Below, piece after piece: positions 27,117-36,197 of a stretch of 64,000 nucleotides of DNA (positions within the stretch are counted from its first letter, which is position 1; every line of letters begins with the position of its first letter). A model generated the notes under the pieces. The model searched no databases and was not told where the DNA came from. It was given only the letters and a program-made list of their open reading frames with translations. The translations under genes were made by a program, and so were the position numbers. This DNA comes from Hymenobacter arizonensis (GTDB taxonomy: Bacteria; Bacteroidota; Bacteroidia; Cytophagales; Hymenobacteraceae): contig NZ_FOXS01000008.1 of NCBI RefSeq assembly GCF_900115775.1, positions 34,640 to 98,639 on the forward strand. Reading direction: 5' to 3'.

Positions 27117-27566
27117 GCTGGGATAAATTGCTAACTGCTCCATTCGGTAGACGCCTGGCAGTGGGCCGACACCAAGTGCCAGTGGGCCACTGCAGGGTCG
27201 GGACAGTTTACAAAATTCGCAGGGGGAATGCGTTGCCCAAACTCTCCGTTAGGCACTTTCCCAGGCCTGGGCAAACAGAATTTTGGGGGCAGTGGGGAAG
27301 TAGAATTGCTCCAATCTTCATCTGTGTTCTGTTCCTTTATATAAGAAGGGTTATAAGCGCACTCTTGGAATCGTACCGGGTGCGCCCGCCCGCGTTGCGC
27401 CGGCCAGCGGGGTTCTTTCACCAGGTCAATACCTAACTGCTGGAAGCATGGCCAAAGCTCTTCTACTCGTCTTCTGTTGTCTTTCGAGCTATTGTAGTCT
27501 TGGGCAGCAGTATGGCCTTCTTATAGCAGCGGGGGGATAAAATTACTCTAAGCAACAGGCTGCCAT
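27117..27566. other. Intergenic region between convergent genes
   Basis: No gene supported. A short hairpin CAGTGGGCCACTG occurs near 27180 with a partial direct repeat just before it. No typical terminator with a T run was found. Confidence 0.4.
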
Positions 27567-28922
27567 TTACTGCTCCTCGCCGCGCAGGAATTCTCCGTTT
27601 GGCAAGAAGTAGACGTAAAAAAAGCTTTCGCCGATAACCAGTTGCACCTGCAGCTTTGCGGCCCCGGTAGACTTCTTGGTATATTCCCGAACTTCTCCGC
27701 TCAGGCGCGCCCGGGGGTAGTGTTCCGCTACGTAGGCCAAGCAAGCCGGCAGCAGGGCCTCAACGGGCAGCGCCCGGATGTGGTAGCCCGAACCCAGGTC
27801 GGCGCGGTCGGCCAGTTCGCGCACGACCCGGCTTTCCGCCTGGGCGTTGGTTGTCACCACGACCGCCTGCTGAAAGGGGGGGGTGGCAACCACTCGCCGA
27901 ACGGCCGCCGCGCCCTCGACCCAATCCACGGAACGGATGTCTTGCGGGGCCAAGCGCTGGATGGTCGCCCGGTCACTGGCCTGGCCGTCCAGGTAATACA
28001 GCGCCTCCACCGGCAAGCCCCGGTCCCGCTCGAGGAGGGCCCCGGGGCGGGCCCGGGCCCCGGAATGGCCCAGCGCCAACGCCATCACCGTCGGCGCGGC
28101 CAGCACGTAGCGGTAGACCTGCCGGCGGGGGGAGGACGGCTGGTTGAGCCGCGCAATGCGCTTTTTGAGTTCGGACGCGGAAAACCGAAAGGCCAGGGCC
28201 GGGGCGGGGACCCGGCCCGGTTGCTGGCGCAACAGGCTGTACTGGTACGCCCGGCGTTCCAGGCCCGATTGCACCGTGGCCCGGTCGGCCAGGTACTCGA
28301 GGTTCTCCAAGACGGCACGGCGCCACAGCCAGACCGCCGGATTGAACCAGGCCAGCGCGGTGGTTAGCTGGGCCAGCAGCACGTCCAGGGTATGCCACTG
28401 GCGCACGTGGGCCTGTTCGTGCCGTAATTCGGGTGCCAACGCCGCCGGGTCGGCTACGGCCGCTTCACTCACGTAAATGCTCCGGCCAAAGGAAAAGGAG
28501 CCCTTTGCCTCGCGCAGCAGGCGTACCGGTTGGCCCAGGACCACAGCGGGTCGGGCGCGTCGGCGCACGAGCGCCAGACTCAGCAGCTGCACGAGCAATT
28601 GACCGACCAAAAGCCCCGCTCCCAGGCAGTACCCCCGGAGTAAATGTACCTGCCAGTTCACCGCCAGGGGGCCCGTGGGTGGGCTTTCCGGGGGGGCGGG
28701 TAGCGCCCCCCATGCCGATGCGGCAACCATCGACGCGGCCGAAGCGGGCAGCAGGGCCGGGACGGAAACGCTCGGGTAGACCGCCGCGAACAACGCGGCG
28801 GCGACCAAGTAAAAGCGGTTCAGCTGGAAAAACGTGAGCTGCCGCAACAGGCCGTAGTAGGCGGCGACGAAGAGCGTCAGTACGACGTTCGCCTTTACCA
28901 GGTAGAGCAAGTCCGGGTTCAT
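27567..28922 (-). CDS. BlaR1-like M56 family metallopeptidase
   Basis: 451 residues. Four membrane helices flank a zinc-metalloprotease domain, with the HExxH motif as HEQAH at 168-172 and downstream LAWFNPAVWLWRRAVLENLEYLAD, the usual M56 extension. A periplasmic C-terminal tail (about 290-451) lacks a penicillin-binding domain, so it senses something other than beta-lactams; the end resembles TonB-C/SusC-anchor-like tails only weakly. Its start overlaps the stop of the BlaI gene by four bases (ATGA). It should cleave or inactivate the paired repressor. Confidence 0.9.
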   Translation of the reverse strand: MNPDLLYLVKANVVLTLFVAAYYGLLRQLTFFQLNRFYLVAAALFAAVYPSVSVPALLPASAASMVAASAWGALPAPPESPPTGPLAVNWQVHLLRGYCLGAGLLVGQLLVQLLSLALVRRRARPAVVLGQPVRLLREAKGSFSFGRSIYVSEAAVADPAALAPELRHEQAHVRQWHTLDVLLAQLTTALAWFNPAVWLWRRAVLENLEYLADRATVQSGLERRAYQYSLLRQQPGRVPAPALAFRFSASELKKRIARLNQPSSPRRQVYRYVLAAPTVMALALGHSGARARPGALLERDRGLPVEALYYLDGQASDRATIQRLAPQDIRSVDWVEGAAAVRRVVATPPFQQAVVVTTNAQAESRVVRELADRADLGSGYHIRALPVEALLPACLAYVAEHYPRARLSGEVREYTKKSTGAAKLQVQLVIGESFFYVYFLPNGEFLRGEEQ

Positions 28923-29290
28923 GGCTGCTGGGGCGGTTGGTCTTCGATGAGCCGGATAATCTCCTGCAAGTCCGCGGGCGTGAGCTTCTCTTCTTTCACG
29001 AAAAAAGAGACCAAGTCCTTGTAGGAGTCGCGGAAATGCGCGCGAACCAACAACCCCAACGAACGGCGCTGGTACTCCTCGGCACTGACAATTGCCGTGT
29101 AGCGATAGGAATTGCCCAGCTTCTCGGCGCGGACGAAGCGCTTGCGCTCCAGGTTGCGGAGCGTGGAGGCGAGCGTCGTGTAGGGCGGCGCGGGCGCCGG
29201 CAGGTGGTCGAGCACCTCCTTAACAAACCCCGGGTTTGTTTTCCACAGCGCAAACAGCGCATCTTCTTCGGCTTGGGTCAGGCGTTCCAT
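28919..29290 (-). CDS. BlaI/MecI-family repressor (paired with M56 protease)
   Basis: 123 residues of a winged-helix Penicillinase_R regulator. The N-terminal LTQAEEDALFALWKTNPGFVKEVLDHLP, then PPYTTLASTLRNLERKRFV, forms the DNA-binding domain, with the C-terminal helix (about 75-115) for dimerisation. It is upstream of and coupled to the M56 gene. The divergent gene at 29611 encodes a second, distinct BlaI-like protein, so the 320-bp region between them is probably the shared control region. Confidence 0.92.
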   Translation of the reverse strand: MERLTQAEEDALFALWKTNPGFVKEVLDHLPAPAPPYTTLASTLRNLERKRFVRAEKLGNSYRYTAIVSAEEYQRRSLGLLVRAHFRDSYKDLVSFFVKEEKLTPADLQEIIRLIEDQPPQQP

Positions 29291-29499
29291 TCGGAGGCGG
29301 GTTAAATCGTTAGGTCGGGAGCAATAACAAGGTGGGTTCTTTCGGGGCCTGAGCAGGCCTTTCCCGCCGGCCCGTTCGCGCGTGCGCTTTCGCTGTTGAC
29401 GAAATAGCTGGCTGCAAGTTGGTCAACATACAAAGGGGCGTGCAGCCGTTCGAGGCCCGGTACGGGTAAGGGCGGGCCGCCCTCCGGGTCGTTCGGGTA

Positions 29500-29542
29500 C
29501 CGTTGCGGACTGACCCCGGTCCCGGGGGTAGTCCGCAACGGC
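29500..29542. repeat. Strong hairpin CCGTTGCGGACT...AGTCCGCAACGG
   Basis: A perfect 12-bp inverted repeat (29500-29511 / 29531-29542) whose inner bases (ACCCC/GGGGT) extend the stem with one bulge. It ends 4 bp before the first operator-like palindrome. Confidence 0.85.
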
Positions 29543-29546
29543 AAAT

Positions 29547-29601
29547 CTACGAATTTTTCGCAGAATTACGAAATATTTGTAACGTTACGAAATGTTCGTA
29601 A
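29547..29601 (+). promoter_or_regulatory. Three phased 17-bp operator-like palindromes
   Basis: Sites of 17 bp start at 29547, 29566 and 29585, exactly 19 bp apart. The third (TTACGAAATGTTCGTAA) is a perfect 7+7 palindrome; the second (TTACGAAATATTTGTAA) and first (CTACGAATTTTTCGCAG) each have one arm mismatch. The TTAC...GTAA form suits BlaI-type dimers. Sites 2 and 3 cover the promoter boxes of the plus-strand operon. Confidence 0.8.
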
Positions 29602-29606
29602 GTTTG
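29576..29606 (+). promoter_or_regulatory. Bacteroidota-type promoter TTTG-N19-TAAGTTTG
   Basis: TTTG at 29576-29579 and TAAGTTTG at 29599-29606 fit the -33/-7 consensus with a 19-nt spacer. The -7 box ends 4 bp before the ATG at 29611, so the transcript may be leaderless or nearly so. Confidence 0.7.
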
Positions 29607-29610
29607 CGGC

Positions 29611-29997
29611 ATGCACCGACTCTCGCCCCCTGAAGAGCACGTCCTCGCCTGCCTGTGGCACTGGCCCGAGGGGGCGAGCGTCACCCAACTGCGGAACACC
29701 CTGCCGGCCCCGGTCCCGCCCTACACGACCGTGGCGTCCACCCTGCAGCAGCTGGTCGGCAAAGGGTACGCCCGGGTCGACAAGCGCGGCCGGAGCCACT
29801 GGTTCCGCCCGCGCCTCTCGGCGCCGGAGTACGCCCGGCTCTGGCTGGCCCGTTTGGTCACGGCGCACTTCGCGGGTTCTTACGCGGAACTGGTGCGCTT
29901 TTGCTGGCAACAGGGCCAGGTGAGCGCACCGGAGCTGCGTGAGGTGCTGCACCACACCATGCCTTCCCCAGTCGCGGTAACCCGTCCTACTTCCTAA
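29611..29997 (+). CDS. BlaI/MecI-like winged-helix repressor, first gene of TonB operon
   Basis: 128 residues. LSPPEEHVLACLWHWPEGASVTQLRNTLP, then PPYTTVASTLQQLVGKGYARVD, is a Penicillinase_R winged helix. The protein is clearly related to the BlaI at 28919-29290 (shared PxPPYTTxASTLxxL and the HFxxSYxxLVxFxxxxxKL-like end). It lies directly downstream of the three palindromes and 10 bp before the next gene. It very likely represses its own operon (CarboxypepD-reg protein and TonB receptor). No own M56 protease follows, so the divergent M56 may serve both. Confidence 0.88.
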   Translation: MHRLSPPEEHVLACLWHWPEGASVTQLRNTLPAPVPPYTTVASTLQQLVGKGYARVDKRGRSHWFRPRLSAPEYARLWLARLVTAHFAGSYAELVRFCWQQGQVSAPELREVLHHTMPSPVAVTRPTS

Positions 29998-30007
29998 CGG
30001 CCTGCTA

Positions 30008-31219
30008 ATGCCTTATTTGTTCGTGCGCGCCCTTTGTTTCCTACTGTTGCTCAGCTTGGGTTCCCCGCTCCCCGCGGCGGCCCAAGCCACCCTCCGCGGC
30101 ACGGTGCGCGATTCGCTCACGCGCCAGCCCCTGCCCTTCGCCAGCGTGTTTCTGGCCAATACGACGCGCGGCGCCACCACCGACGCCGAGGGACGCTACG
30201 TTTTGGCCGGGGTACCGGCGGGTCGCTACGAGCTGTCGGCGACTTACCTGGGGTACCACCTTCAGCAGCAGCCCGTCGTGGTGGAAACGGGGGACCGCCG
30301 GGTGGACCTGGGCCTGCTGCCCGCCGCGCAACAGTTGGGCGAAGTCGTGGTGCGGCCCAACCCCCACCGCGAAGCCGACTACCGGCGTTTTCTGGAACTG
30401 TTTCTAGGCACCTCGACCCGCGCCCAGCAGTGCCGGGTGCGCAACCCCGAGGCGCTGCACGTGGAATACGACGAGGAGCGTAATCAACTCACGGCCACGG
30501 CCACACAGGCCTTGGAGGTTGAAAACCGGGCCCTGGGCTACCGCCTCACGTTTTACGACCTGGATTTTAAGGCCGACTTTGCCAACGAGCAGTTGCTGAT
30601 TACTTCGATTAGCCACCTGGTCTTTCGGGAATTGCCGGGCGGCGCGGCGCGGCAGCGCCGGTGGGCCGCCAACCGGGCCCGGGCCTACGCCGGCTCGTAC
30701 CTCCACTTTTTGCGCAGCGTGCACGCCAACGCCGTGGCCGAAGCGGGCTTCGAGGTGCAGCGGCTGCGGCGCGTGCCCAACCGCCGCCGGGCCGTGGCCG
30801 ACAGCCTCAAGCAAGCCATTTACGCGACCGGAGCGTTGGGGCAGGCGGCGGTGCCGGATTCCATCTGGCGAATCCTCGAGCAGCCCCGGGCCTTGACCTA
30901 CCTCTTCGCGCCGCTGCTGCCGCCGGCCGCCTACCGCCGGGCAGCAGGCGGTCGGGTGTGGCTGCGCTTCCCCGATTTGCTGGCCGTCACCTACCCGCCC
31001 GGCCGGCCCGACCCCAATTACCACCAACTCAGCCTGACCCTGACGCCGGGGCGCGAACAAGCGTCCGTGCTGCATTTGCAGGTGCCGGTCGAAGCCGAGG
31101 TGGACGCCACCGGAGCCCCCACGGTCCCGTTGGCGCTGCTCACCGAGGGGTACTGGGGCTTTTTGCAAATGGGCGACCTGCTGCCCTTGGATTACCAGCC
31201 CGTTCCCCGCAACCGGTAG
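30008..31219 (+). CDS. Secreted CarboxypepD-reg-like protein
   Basis: 403 residues with a signal peptide (about 1-27, ending AAAQ) and an Ig-like CarboxypepD-reg domain (about 28-110: LRGTVRDSLTRQPLPFASVFLANTTRGATTDAEGRYVLAGVPAGRYELSATYLGY). The remaining ~290 residues are a conserved-type region of unknown fold, with no plug or barrel. It sits between the BlaI-like gene (10 bp) and a TonB receptor (26 bp), so the three form one operon. It may act at the outer membrane with the receptor. Confidence 0.8.
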   Translation: MPYLFVRALCFLLLLSLGSPLPAAAQATLRGTVRDSLTRQPLPFASVFLANTTRGATTDAEGRYVLAGVPAGRYELSATYLGYHLQQQPVVVETGDRRVDLGLLPAAQQLGEVVVRPNPHREADYRRFLELFLGTSTRAQQCRVRNPEALHVEYDEERNQLTATATQALEVENRALGYRLTFYDLDFKADFANEQLLITSISHLVFRELPGGAARQRRWAANRARAYAGSYLHFLRSVHANAVAEAGFEVQRLRRVPNRRRAVADSLKQAIYATGALGQAAVPDSIWRILEQPRALTYLFAPLLPPAAYRRAAGGRVWLRFPDLLAVTYPPGRPDPNYHQLSLTLTPGREQASVLHLQVPVEAEVDATGAPTVPLALLTEGYWGFLQMGDLLPLDYQPVPRNR

Positions 31220-31245
31220 GCATTTTACCTCTTCCCTCTCTCCCA

Positions 31246-33711
31246 ATGGTTCGTTTATACTTGCTATTATTCCTGCTGGTGACCGGAGGTATGCCGGCTT
31301 TCGCGCAGGACCCGCCGCCAGCGGTCACCGAACGGGGCTCGCTCACGGGCACCGTCCTCGATTCGCTCACGCAAGCGCCCGTCCCCTACGCCACGGTGGT
31401 GCTGCTGCCCCCGGGTGCCGACGAGCAGCCCATTACGGGGGTGGCCGCCGACGAACGGGGGCGCTTTGCCCTGACCCAGCTGACGCCCGGCCCCGCCCGG
31501 TTGCGGGCGAGCTACGTGGGCTACGCCGCTCAGACCCGGGCCGTCACCGTTACGACCGGGCCTACATCCGTGGACCCGTTCCGGTTGCCCACGGCCGGCA
31601 CCACGCTGAGCGAAGCCGTCGTCGTCGGCACGAAGCCCGTCGTGGAAGTGCGCATCGACCGCCTGGTGTACAATGCCGACCAGGACGTGACCAACGCCGG
31701 GGGCACCGCCGCCGACGTGCTGCGCAAGGCCCCCCTGCTGGCGGTGGACGGCGAGGGCAACGTGCGCATGCGCGGCTCCAGCAATTTCCGGGTGCTCGTC
31801 AACAACAAGCCCTCGCCCGCCCTGGTCGCGAACGTGGCCGAAGCCCTCAAAGGCATCCCCGCCGACCACATCAAAACCGTGGAGTTGATTACCTCGCCGC
31901 CCGCCAAGTACGACGGGGAGGGCACCGCCGGCATCATCAACATCGTGCTCAAAAAAGGCGTGGAAAGCGGGCTAAACGGGCAGGTGGGGGCCTCGGCCGG
32001 CAACCGAAGCTCCCGGCTGAATTCCTCGCTCAATTTCAAAAAACGCAAGGTTAACGTCACGGCCTCGCTCAGCGGGGGCCTGAATTACGCCCCCAGCGAA
32101 GGGTTGCTCGACCGCACCAGCTTCACGCCCCAGGGCCCTGCCCAGTTCACGCAACGCAGCACGGGCCGCTTCAACGGGGAATCCTACTACGGCACCGTGG
32201 GTATCGACTACGACCTGAGTGAGCGCCAAAGCGTCTCGGTGACTGGCGCAGTGACCGGCTACCGCGGTCCCAGCACCGACCAGCTGGTCAACACGTTCGT
32301 GGCCCCGGACCCGGCCCTGAACCGGCTGTTTACCCGCGCCACCACCGGCACCTACCAGCAAGGGAGCGGCGAGCTGACCGGCACCTACACCCGCACCTTT
32401 GCGCAGGCCCGGCGCGAGTGGAGCGTGCTGGGCCAGGTGAGCCGCAACGACGGCCGCAATGGCTACGAGCTCCGCCAGTACAACCACGTAACGGCGCCGC
32501 GGGAGGAGCGGCCGGCCGACTACCGCGAGCGCAGCCGCAACCGCACGCCCGGCCACGAGTACACCGCGCAAACCGATTTCACCCAGCCTTTTGGCGAGAA
32601 GCGCACCCTCGAGGCCGGCCTAAAGGCCATTTGGCGGCGGACCGGGTCCACGGCCACGGTGGAGGGGTTCACGCCCGGCCAAGCGCCGAGTTTTGTGGAA
32701 CTGCCCGACCGCGGCACGGATTTCGGCTACGACCAGGACGTGCAGGCGGCCTACGCCAGCTACTCCCTGGCGGCCGGCACCAAGCTAACCGTGAACGTGG
32801 GCAGCCGGCTCGAGCGCACGGCTCTGGCGGCAGACTTTCGCGCCACCGACGCGGACTTTGCGCGCAGCTACTGGACCCTGCTGCCCAACGCGTCGGCCCA
32901 GTACGCGCTGAGCGAGGCCAGCAGCCTGCGCGTGGCGTACGGCCGGCGCGTCACGCGGCCCTACATCTACTACCTCAATCCGTTTGTGGACCGCCTCGAC
33001 TCGCTCAACATCTCGTACGGCAACCCCGGCCTCGACCCCGAATTAACCGACGCGTACGAGGTGAGCGTTAACACGGCGGGCAAAGCCGGCTCGCTGAACG
33101 TCTCGGGCTCGGTGCGGCGCACGGGCAATGCCATCGAGGCCGTGCTGCTGCCAACGAACGAACTCGGTATCCGGGCCCGCACCTACGCCAACGTCGCTGC
33201 CAACGTGTTCTACCAACTCAACCTGTACGGTTCGATCAAACCCACCCAGAACTGGGAGGTAAGCGGCGGCCCCGACGTGCAGTACCTCGTGCGCCGCAGC
33301 CCCGCGCTGGGCATCACCCGGGCCGGCATCGCGGCCAGCCTCAATTGCAATACGTCCTACAAACTGCCCCAAAACTACACCGTGCAAGCGTTTTTCTACG
33401 GGGCCTTGCCGGGGCCGGAATTGCAGGGCCGCGGCCTCGGCTATGTGTACTACTCCCTGGGCGCCAAAAAATCACTGTTCAAAGAAAAGGCGGACCTCAC
33501 GCTGAACGTGACCACCCCCTTCAGCCGGTACGTGGCTTTTGGCAACGTCTACCGCACCCCCTTCCTGGAAGAGCGACAGGAATTCCGGGCGTTTCAACGC
33601 GGCGCCCAATTGAGCTTCAATTACCGCTTTGGCCAGGTACAACAGAACCGCCAGCGCAAACGCATCAACAACGACGACGTGAAGAATGGCGGTCAGCGGG
33701 GGGCACAGTGA
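31246..33711 (+). CDS. TonB-dependent receptor (OMP_b-brl_3 type)
   Basis: 821 residues from ATG 31246; the upstream open frame is antisense-like and discarded. Signal peptide at about 1-19 (PAFAQ), CarboxypepD-reg domain (about 28-105), plug domain (about 120-230: TAADVLRKAPLLAVDGEGNVRMRGSSNFRVLVNNKPSP ... DHIKTVELITSPPAKYDGEGTAGIINIVLKKG), then a barrel ending SFNYRFGQVQQNRQRKR. It imports an unknown substrate across the outer membrane under control of the BlaI-like gene two positions upstream. Confidence 0.92.
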   Translation: MVRLYLLLFLLVTGGMPAFAQDPPPAVTERGSLTGTVLDSLTQAPVPYATVVLLPPGADEQPITGVAADERGRFALTQLTPGPARLRASYVGYAAQTRAVTVTTGPTSVDPFRLPTAGTTLSEAVVVGTKPVVEVRIDRLVYNADQDVTNAGGTAADVLRKAPLLAVDGEGNVRMRGSSNFRVLVNNKPSPALVANVAEALKGIPADHIKTVELITSPPAKYDGEGTAGIINIVLKKGVESGLNGQVGASAGNRSSRLNSSLNFKKRKVNVTASLSGGLNYAPSEGLLDRTSFTPQGPAQFTQRSTGRFNGESYYGTVGIDYDLSERQSVSVTGAVTGYRGPSTDQLVNTFVAPDPALNRLFTRATTGTYQQGSGELTGTYTRTFAQARREWSVLGQVSRNDGRNGYELRQYNHVTAPREERPADYRERSRNRTPGHEYTAQTDFTQPFGEKRTLEAGLKAIWRRTGSTATVEGFTPGQAPSFVELPDRGTDFGYDQDVQAAYASYSLAAGTKLTVNVGSRLERTALAADFRATDADFARSYWTLLPNASAQYALSEASSLRVAYGRRVTRPYIYYLNPFVDRLDSLNISYGNPGLDPELTDAYEVSVNTAGKAGSLNVSGSVRRTGNAIEAVLLPTNELGIRARTYANVAANVFYQLNLYGSIKPTQNWEVSGGPDVQYLVRRSPALGITRAGIAASLNCNTSYKLPQNYTVQAFFYGALPGPELQGRGLGYVYYSLGAKKSLFKEKADLTLNVTTPFSRYVAFGNVYRTPFLEERQEFRAFQRGAQLSFNYRFGQVQQNRQRKRINNDDVKNGGQRGAQ

Positions 33712-33797
33712 TTGATTGGTCAACGTCAATCATCCAAAGCTGCTTCGGCGACGGCTCCAAGTAGGCAGAAAATTTGCGCGTAAAAGACAAGGCTATC

Positions 33798-33834
33798 GTT
33801 CATTTAAACGGTGGTTCACATAAGGAAGGGTTAC
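33798..33834 (+). repeat. Dispersed intergenic element, copy F0
   Basis: First F copy. Core GTTCATTTAAACGGTG (one mismatch) followed by GTTCAC-T-AAGGAAGGGTTAC, which aligns base for base with the tail of F8. Confidence 0.85.
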
Positions 33835-33875
33835 AAAAGGCGTTCTCCTCATCTGATTACCCCGTGACAATCAAC

Positions 33876-34178
33876 TTAGCCGTCGGGCGTCACGCCAATC
33901 ACACCTGTCAACAGCACGCCCCCGCACAGGGCCAGTCCATCAACCAGCAACAGCACGGCCAGCGCACTCGCCACCACCCACCGGCGTTGCCACAACCGCT
34001 GTACTAGCAACGCTCCGACCCAGGCCAACAGCAGCATTGCCAGCCCAACGCCCGCAAAGGCCAAGTTATATCGCTGGTTTTCGAGGCGTTGGAGAATAGC
34101 CCCTAACAGCAAACCGGCCAGCAGCAGGTGGGCAGTAAAGAGCAGGACCATGCCGATCAGCCAATAGCTTATTTTCAT
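33876..34178 (-). CDS. Small membrane protein, three helices
   Basis: 100 residues from ATG 34178, with hydrophobic segments at about 6-27, 42-62 and 68-92 and a basic loop (QRLWQRRW). The upstream frame is long but not coding-like beyond this start. No family recognised. It is within the F-element zone, although the next 400 bp contain no element. Confidence 0.6.
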   Translation of the reverse strand: MKISYWLIGMVLLFTAHLLLAGLLLGAILQRLENQRYNLAFAGVGLAMLLLAWVGALLVQRLWQRRWVVASALAVLLLVDGLALCGGVLLTGVIGVTPDG

Positions 34179-34627
34179 AGGATAGCAACGGGCGATGCGA
34201 CTGGAGTAAGGTGCCAATGTAACCACGAAAACGCGCGGGGCGGTGGCAGAAGTCTGCCGCGGCCCGGGAGCGCTTTCTCGGCAGGCGTCAAGCAGCGAAA
34301 AAAGTTTCCAGTACTGCATTCTCAGCTCGTTGCGGAGCCCCTTGCCCAAGCGCAGCGGAGGGTTTTGCAATAACCACGGTCCCCTTGATGGCTGGCGCGT
34401 GGTAAACCCGTTGGGGCAACCCCTGCGAACCGGTGGCCGAACGACCGGGGTGACCGCGGAGTATTCCTCCGCCGCTGAAGGACCGCCATAATCGGCTAGT
34501 TTTACAAGCGACAGCGAACGGGCTCCACACGGGCGTTGTGGCCGCAAGCAGGGCGCACCCCAACTGGACGTGGCCGGAGTGAACACTCTTGCGCTCGCAC
34601 CCGCCCCGTTGCTAAACTTCTCCCCCT
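34179..34627. other. Intergenic region
   Basis: About 450 bp between divergent genes. No gene, RNA or element copy is supported; reading frames present are shadows without conserved pattern. Confidence 0.4.
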
Positions 34628-35173
34628 ATGAAAAGAGTCCTCGTTCGCGCCCTGGTGCTGTGCTTGGTGGTCCTCGCCGGGTACGGCGCGGTGGTGCACG
34701 GGCTCTCGTACCGGGTGCTGGGTTACCGCCCGGACCCTCCGTCCTTGGACCCGGCGCACCTGGCCGCCATCCAGGACCGGCTGCCCTCAGCAAGCGGAAC
34801 GGCCGCACCGCCGGCGGCCTTGCGCCGGTTCGCCGTGGCCGAGACCGCCCGGCGCCTGACCTTTGCCGTGAAGCGGAACGCGTTAACAGACCCGAATCAA
34901 ATCCTCGACGGCCGGCAGGCGCACTGCAGGATGTACGCGTACGTGGTGGCGGCGACCTACAACCAATTGGTGAAGCCCCGCACCCGGCAGGCGGCCTGCC
35001 GGGTGGCCTACGGGCACATGTACCTGTACGGGGTGAACCTGCACCCGTATGTTGGGGGTACCTTCTTTCAAGACCACGATTTCTGCGTTTTCGCCGACGA
35101 GCAGGGGGCGTACGCCGCCGACGCCACCCTCTACGACTACTTCCGGGTGGGCCGCATCCGGCTGCGGAACTAG
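34628..35173 (+). CDS. Exported protein with transglutaminase-like Cys-His-Asp arrangement
   Basis: 181 residues with an N-terminal hydrophobic segment (about 5-24) that is a signal anchor or signal peptide. C100 (QAHCRMYAYVVAATYN), H150 (FFQDHDFCVF) and D165 (AYAADATLYDYF) are spaced and embedded like the Cys-His-Asp triad of transglutaminase-like/papain-like folds. This is a pattern inference, not a family match. If right, it would act in the envelope as a protease, transamidase or amidase. It is followed by element F1. Confidence 0.55.
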   Translation: MKRVLVRALVLCLVVLAGYGAVVHGLSYRVLGYRPDPPSLDPAHLAAIQDRLPSASGTAAPPAALRRFAVAETARRLTFAVKRNALTDPNQILDGRQAHCRMYAYVVAATYNQLVKPRTRQAACRVAYGHMYLYGVNLHPYVGGTFFQDHDFCVFADEQGAYAADATLYDYFRVGRIRLRN

Positions 35174-35231
35174 GAGCTGGACAAGCCGCGCGGCGCCGGG
35201 TACCGTTACAGAGTCAAATGCGGATTAGTAG

Positions 35232-35252
35232 GTTCACTGAAAGGAGGGTTTT
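35232..35252 (+). repeat. Dispersed intergenic element, shortened copy F1
   Basis: GTTCACTGAAAGGAGGGTTT: the left core is joined directly to the GGAGGGTT tail, so the middle is deleted. Confidence 0.6.
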
Positions 35253-35276
35253 GAGTTCGCTTACCACGTGCTCTAC

Positions 35277-36197
35277 TCATTCAATCCAGGTCCTTTGCAC
35301 CCAAACGATAGTCCACTGGTTGTTCGTGCGCTTTAAAATGGCTTCACCTCCTTCATAAACCATGCGGAAGCTGACGCGGGCATAGGTGAGGTCTCGGTCA
35401 AAGGTGACCGCAGAAACGAGCGGATACGACGCAAGTTGCCAGTAGCCGCCCCAGTGCCCGTACCAGAGCTTCAACTGCCGCTCCAAAAAGACTTGCCGTT
35501 TGTGGCTCTCCTTACTGGCACGTGCTGGCTGCATGGTTCCGCTGCTGCCGAGCGGAGTATGCTGCGTGCCAAGAAACGCCGTTAGGGTTTCTGCGAGCGC
35601 CGGGGTCAAGTAGATGCTCTGCTTGCCGGGCACGGGGACCACCGGTCGAAAATCCGGGAGGGAGTCTACCACTCGCTGTGGCGCCCGTTGCTCTCGCTCT
35701 TGAAAAAAGGAGTCTCCCAATAAGGAATAGTTTCGGCGGGCGAGGTGGGAGAGCTTGCCATTCACGCGCTGGGTCCAAGTGGGCACTTGCTGAGTTGAAT
35801 CCGTTTTCGTCCGGTACGGACGCATAATGATAGAATCTACTTCGGCATCTGAGTGATATATCTTGTCGGTCTGCTTAATCTTTAGGGCGTTTTGCACCAA
35901 TAAAAAACGGGCCTGTTGGTAGATGTTATTTCCCCATTCTGACCCGCCAAGGCTGTCGATTTGATGGGGTTTGTAGAAGGCCGTAAACACCGCATAGGCT
36001 TGCTGCTGGTAGGGCGTGAGGGAAGCGAGTTCCGCGGCCGTAATAGGTGCCGAAACCAGTTGCTAGGCCTGCAAATATTGTTCGAGTTTGGGTGTGGACT
36101 GTTCTCGGTAAGCCGCATCCAACAGGGAGGAAGTGGGTTGGGCAACGCTTGCTGTCATCGGCAAAAGCGATAGCAGAAACAAATAGGCGTGCTTCAT
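35277..36197 (-). pseudogene. Secreted hypothetical protein interrupted by an in-frame amber codon
   Basis: From ATG 36197 a clean signal peptide (MKHAYLFLLSLLPMTASVAQ) is followed by about 25 mature residues, then TAG at 36063-36065 within GCC-TAG-CAA. The same frame continues uninterrupted to 35277, giving about 306 residues if read through. A CAG-to-TAG change would explain it. The downstream part (LTPYQQQAYAVFTAFYKP ... IIWVQRTW-like end) has no recognised family. If a downstream start were used, the product would lack export. Bounded by F1 and F2. Confidence 0.7.
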
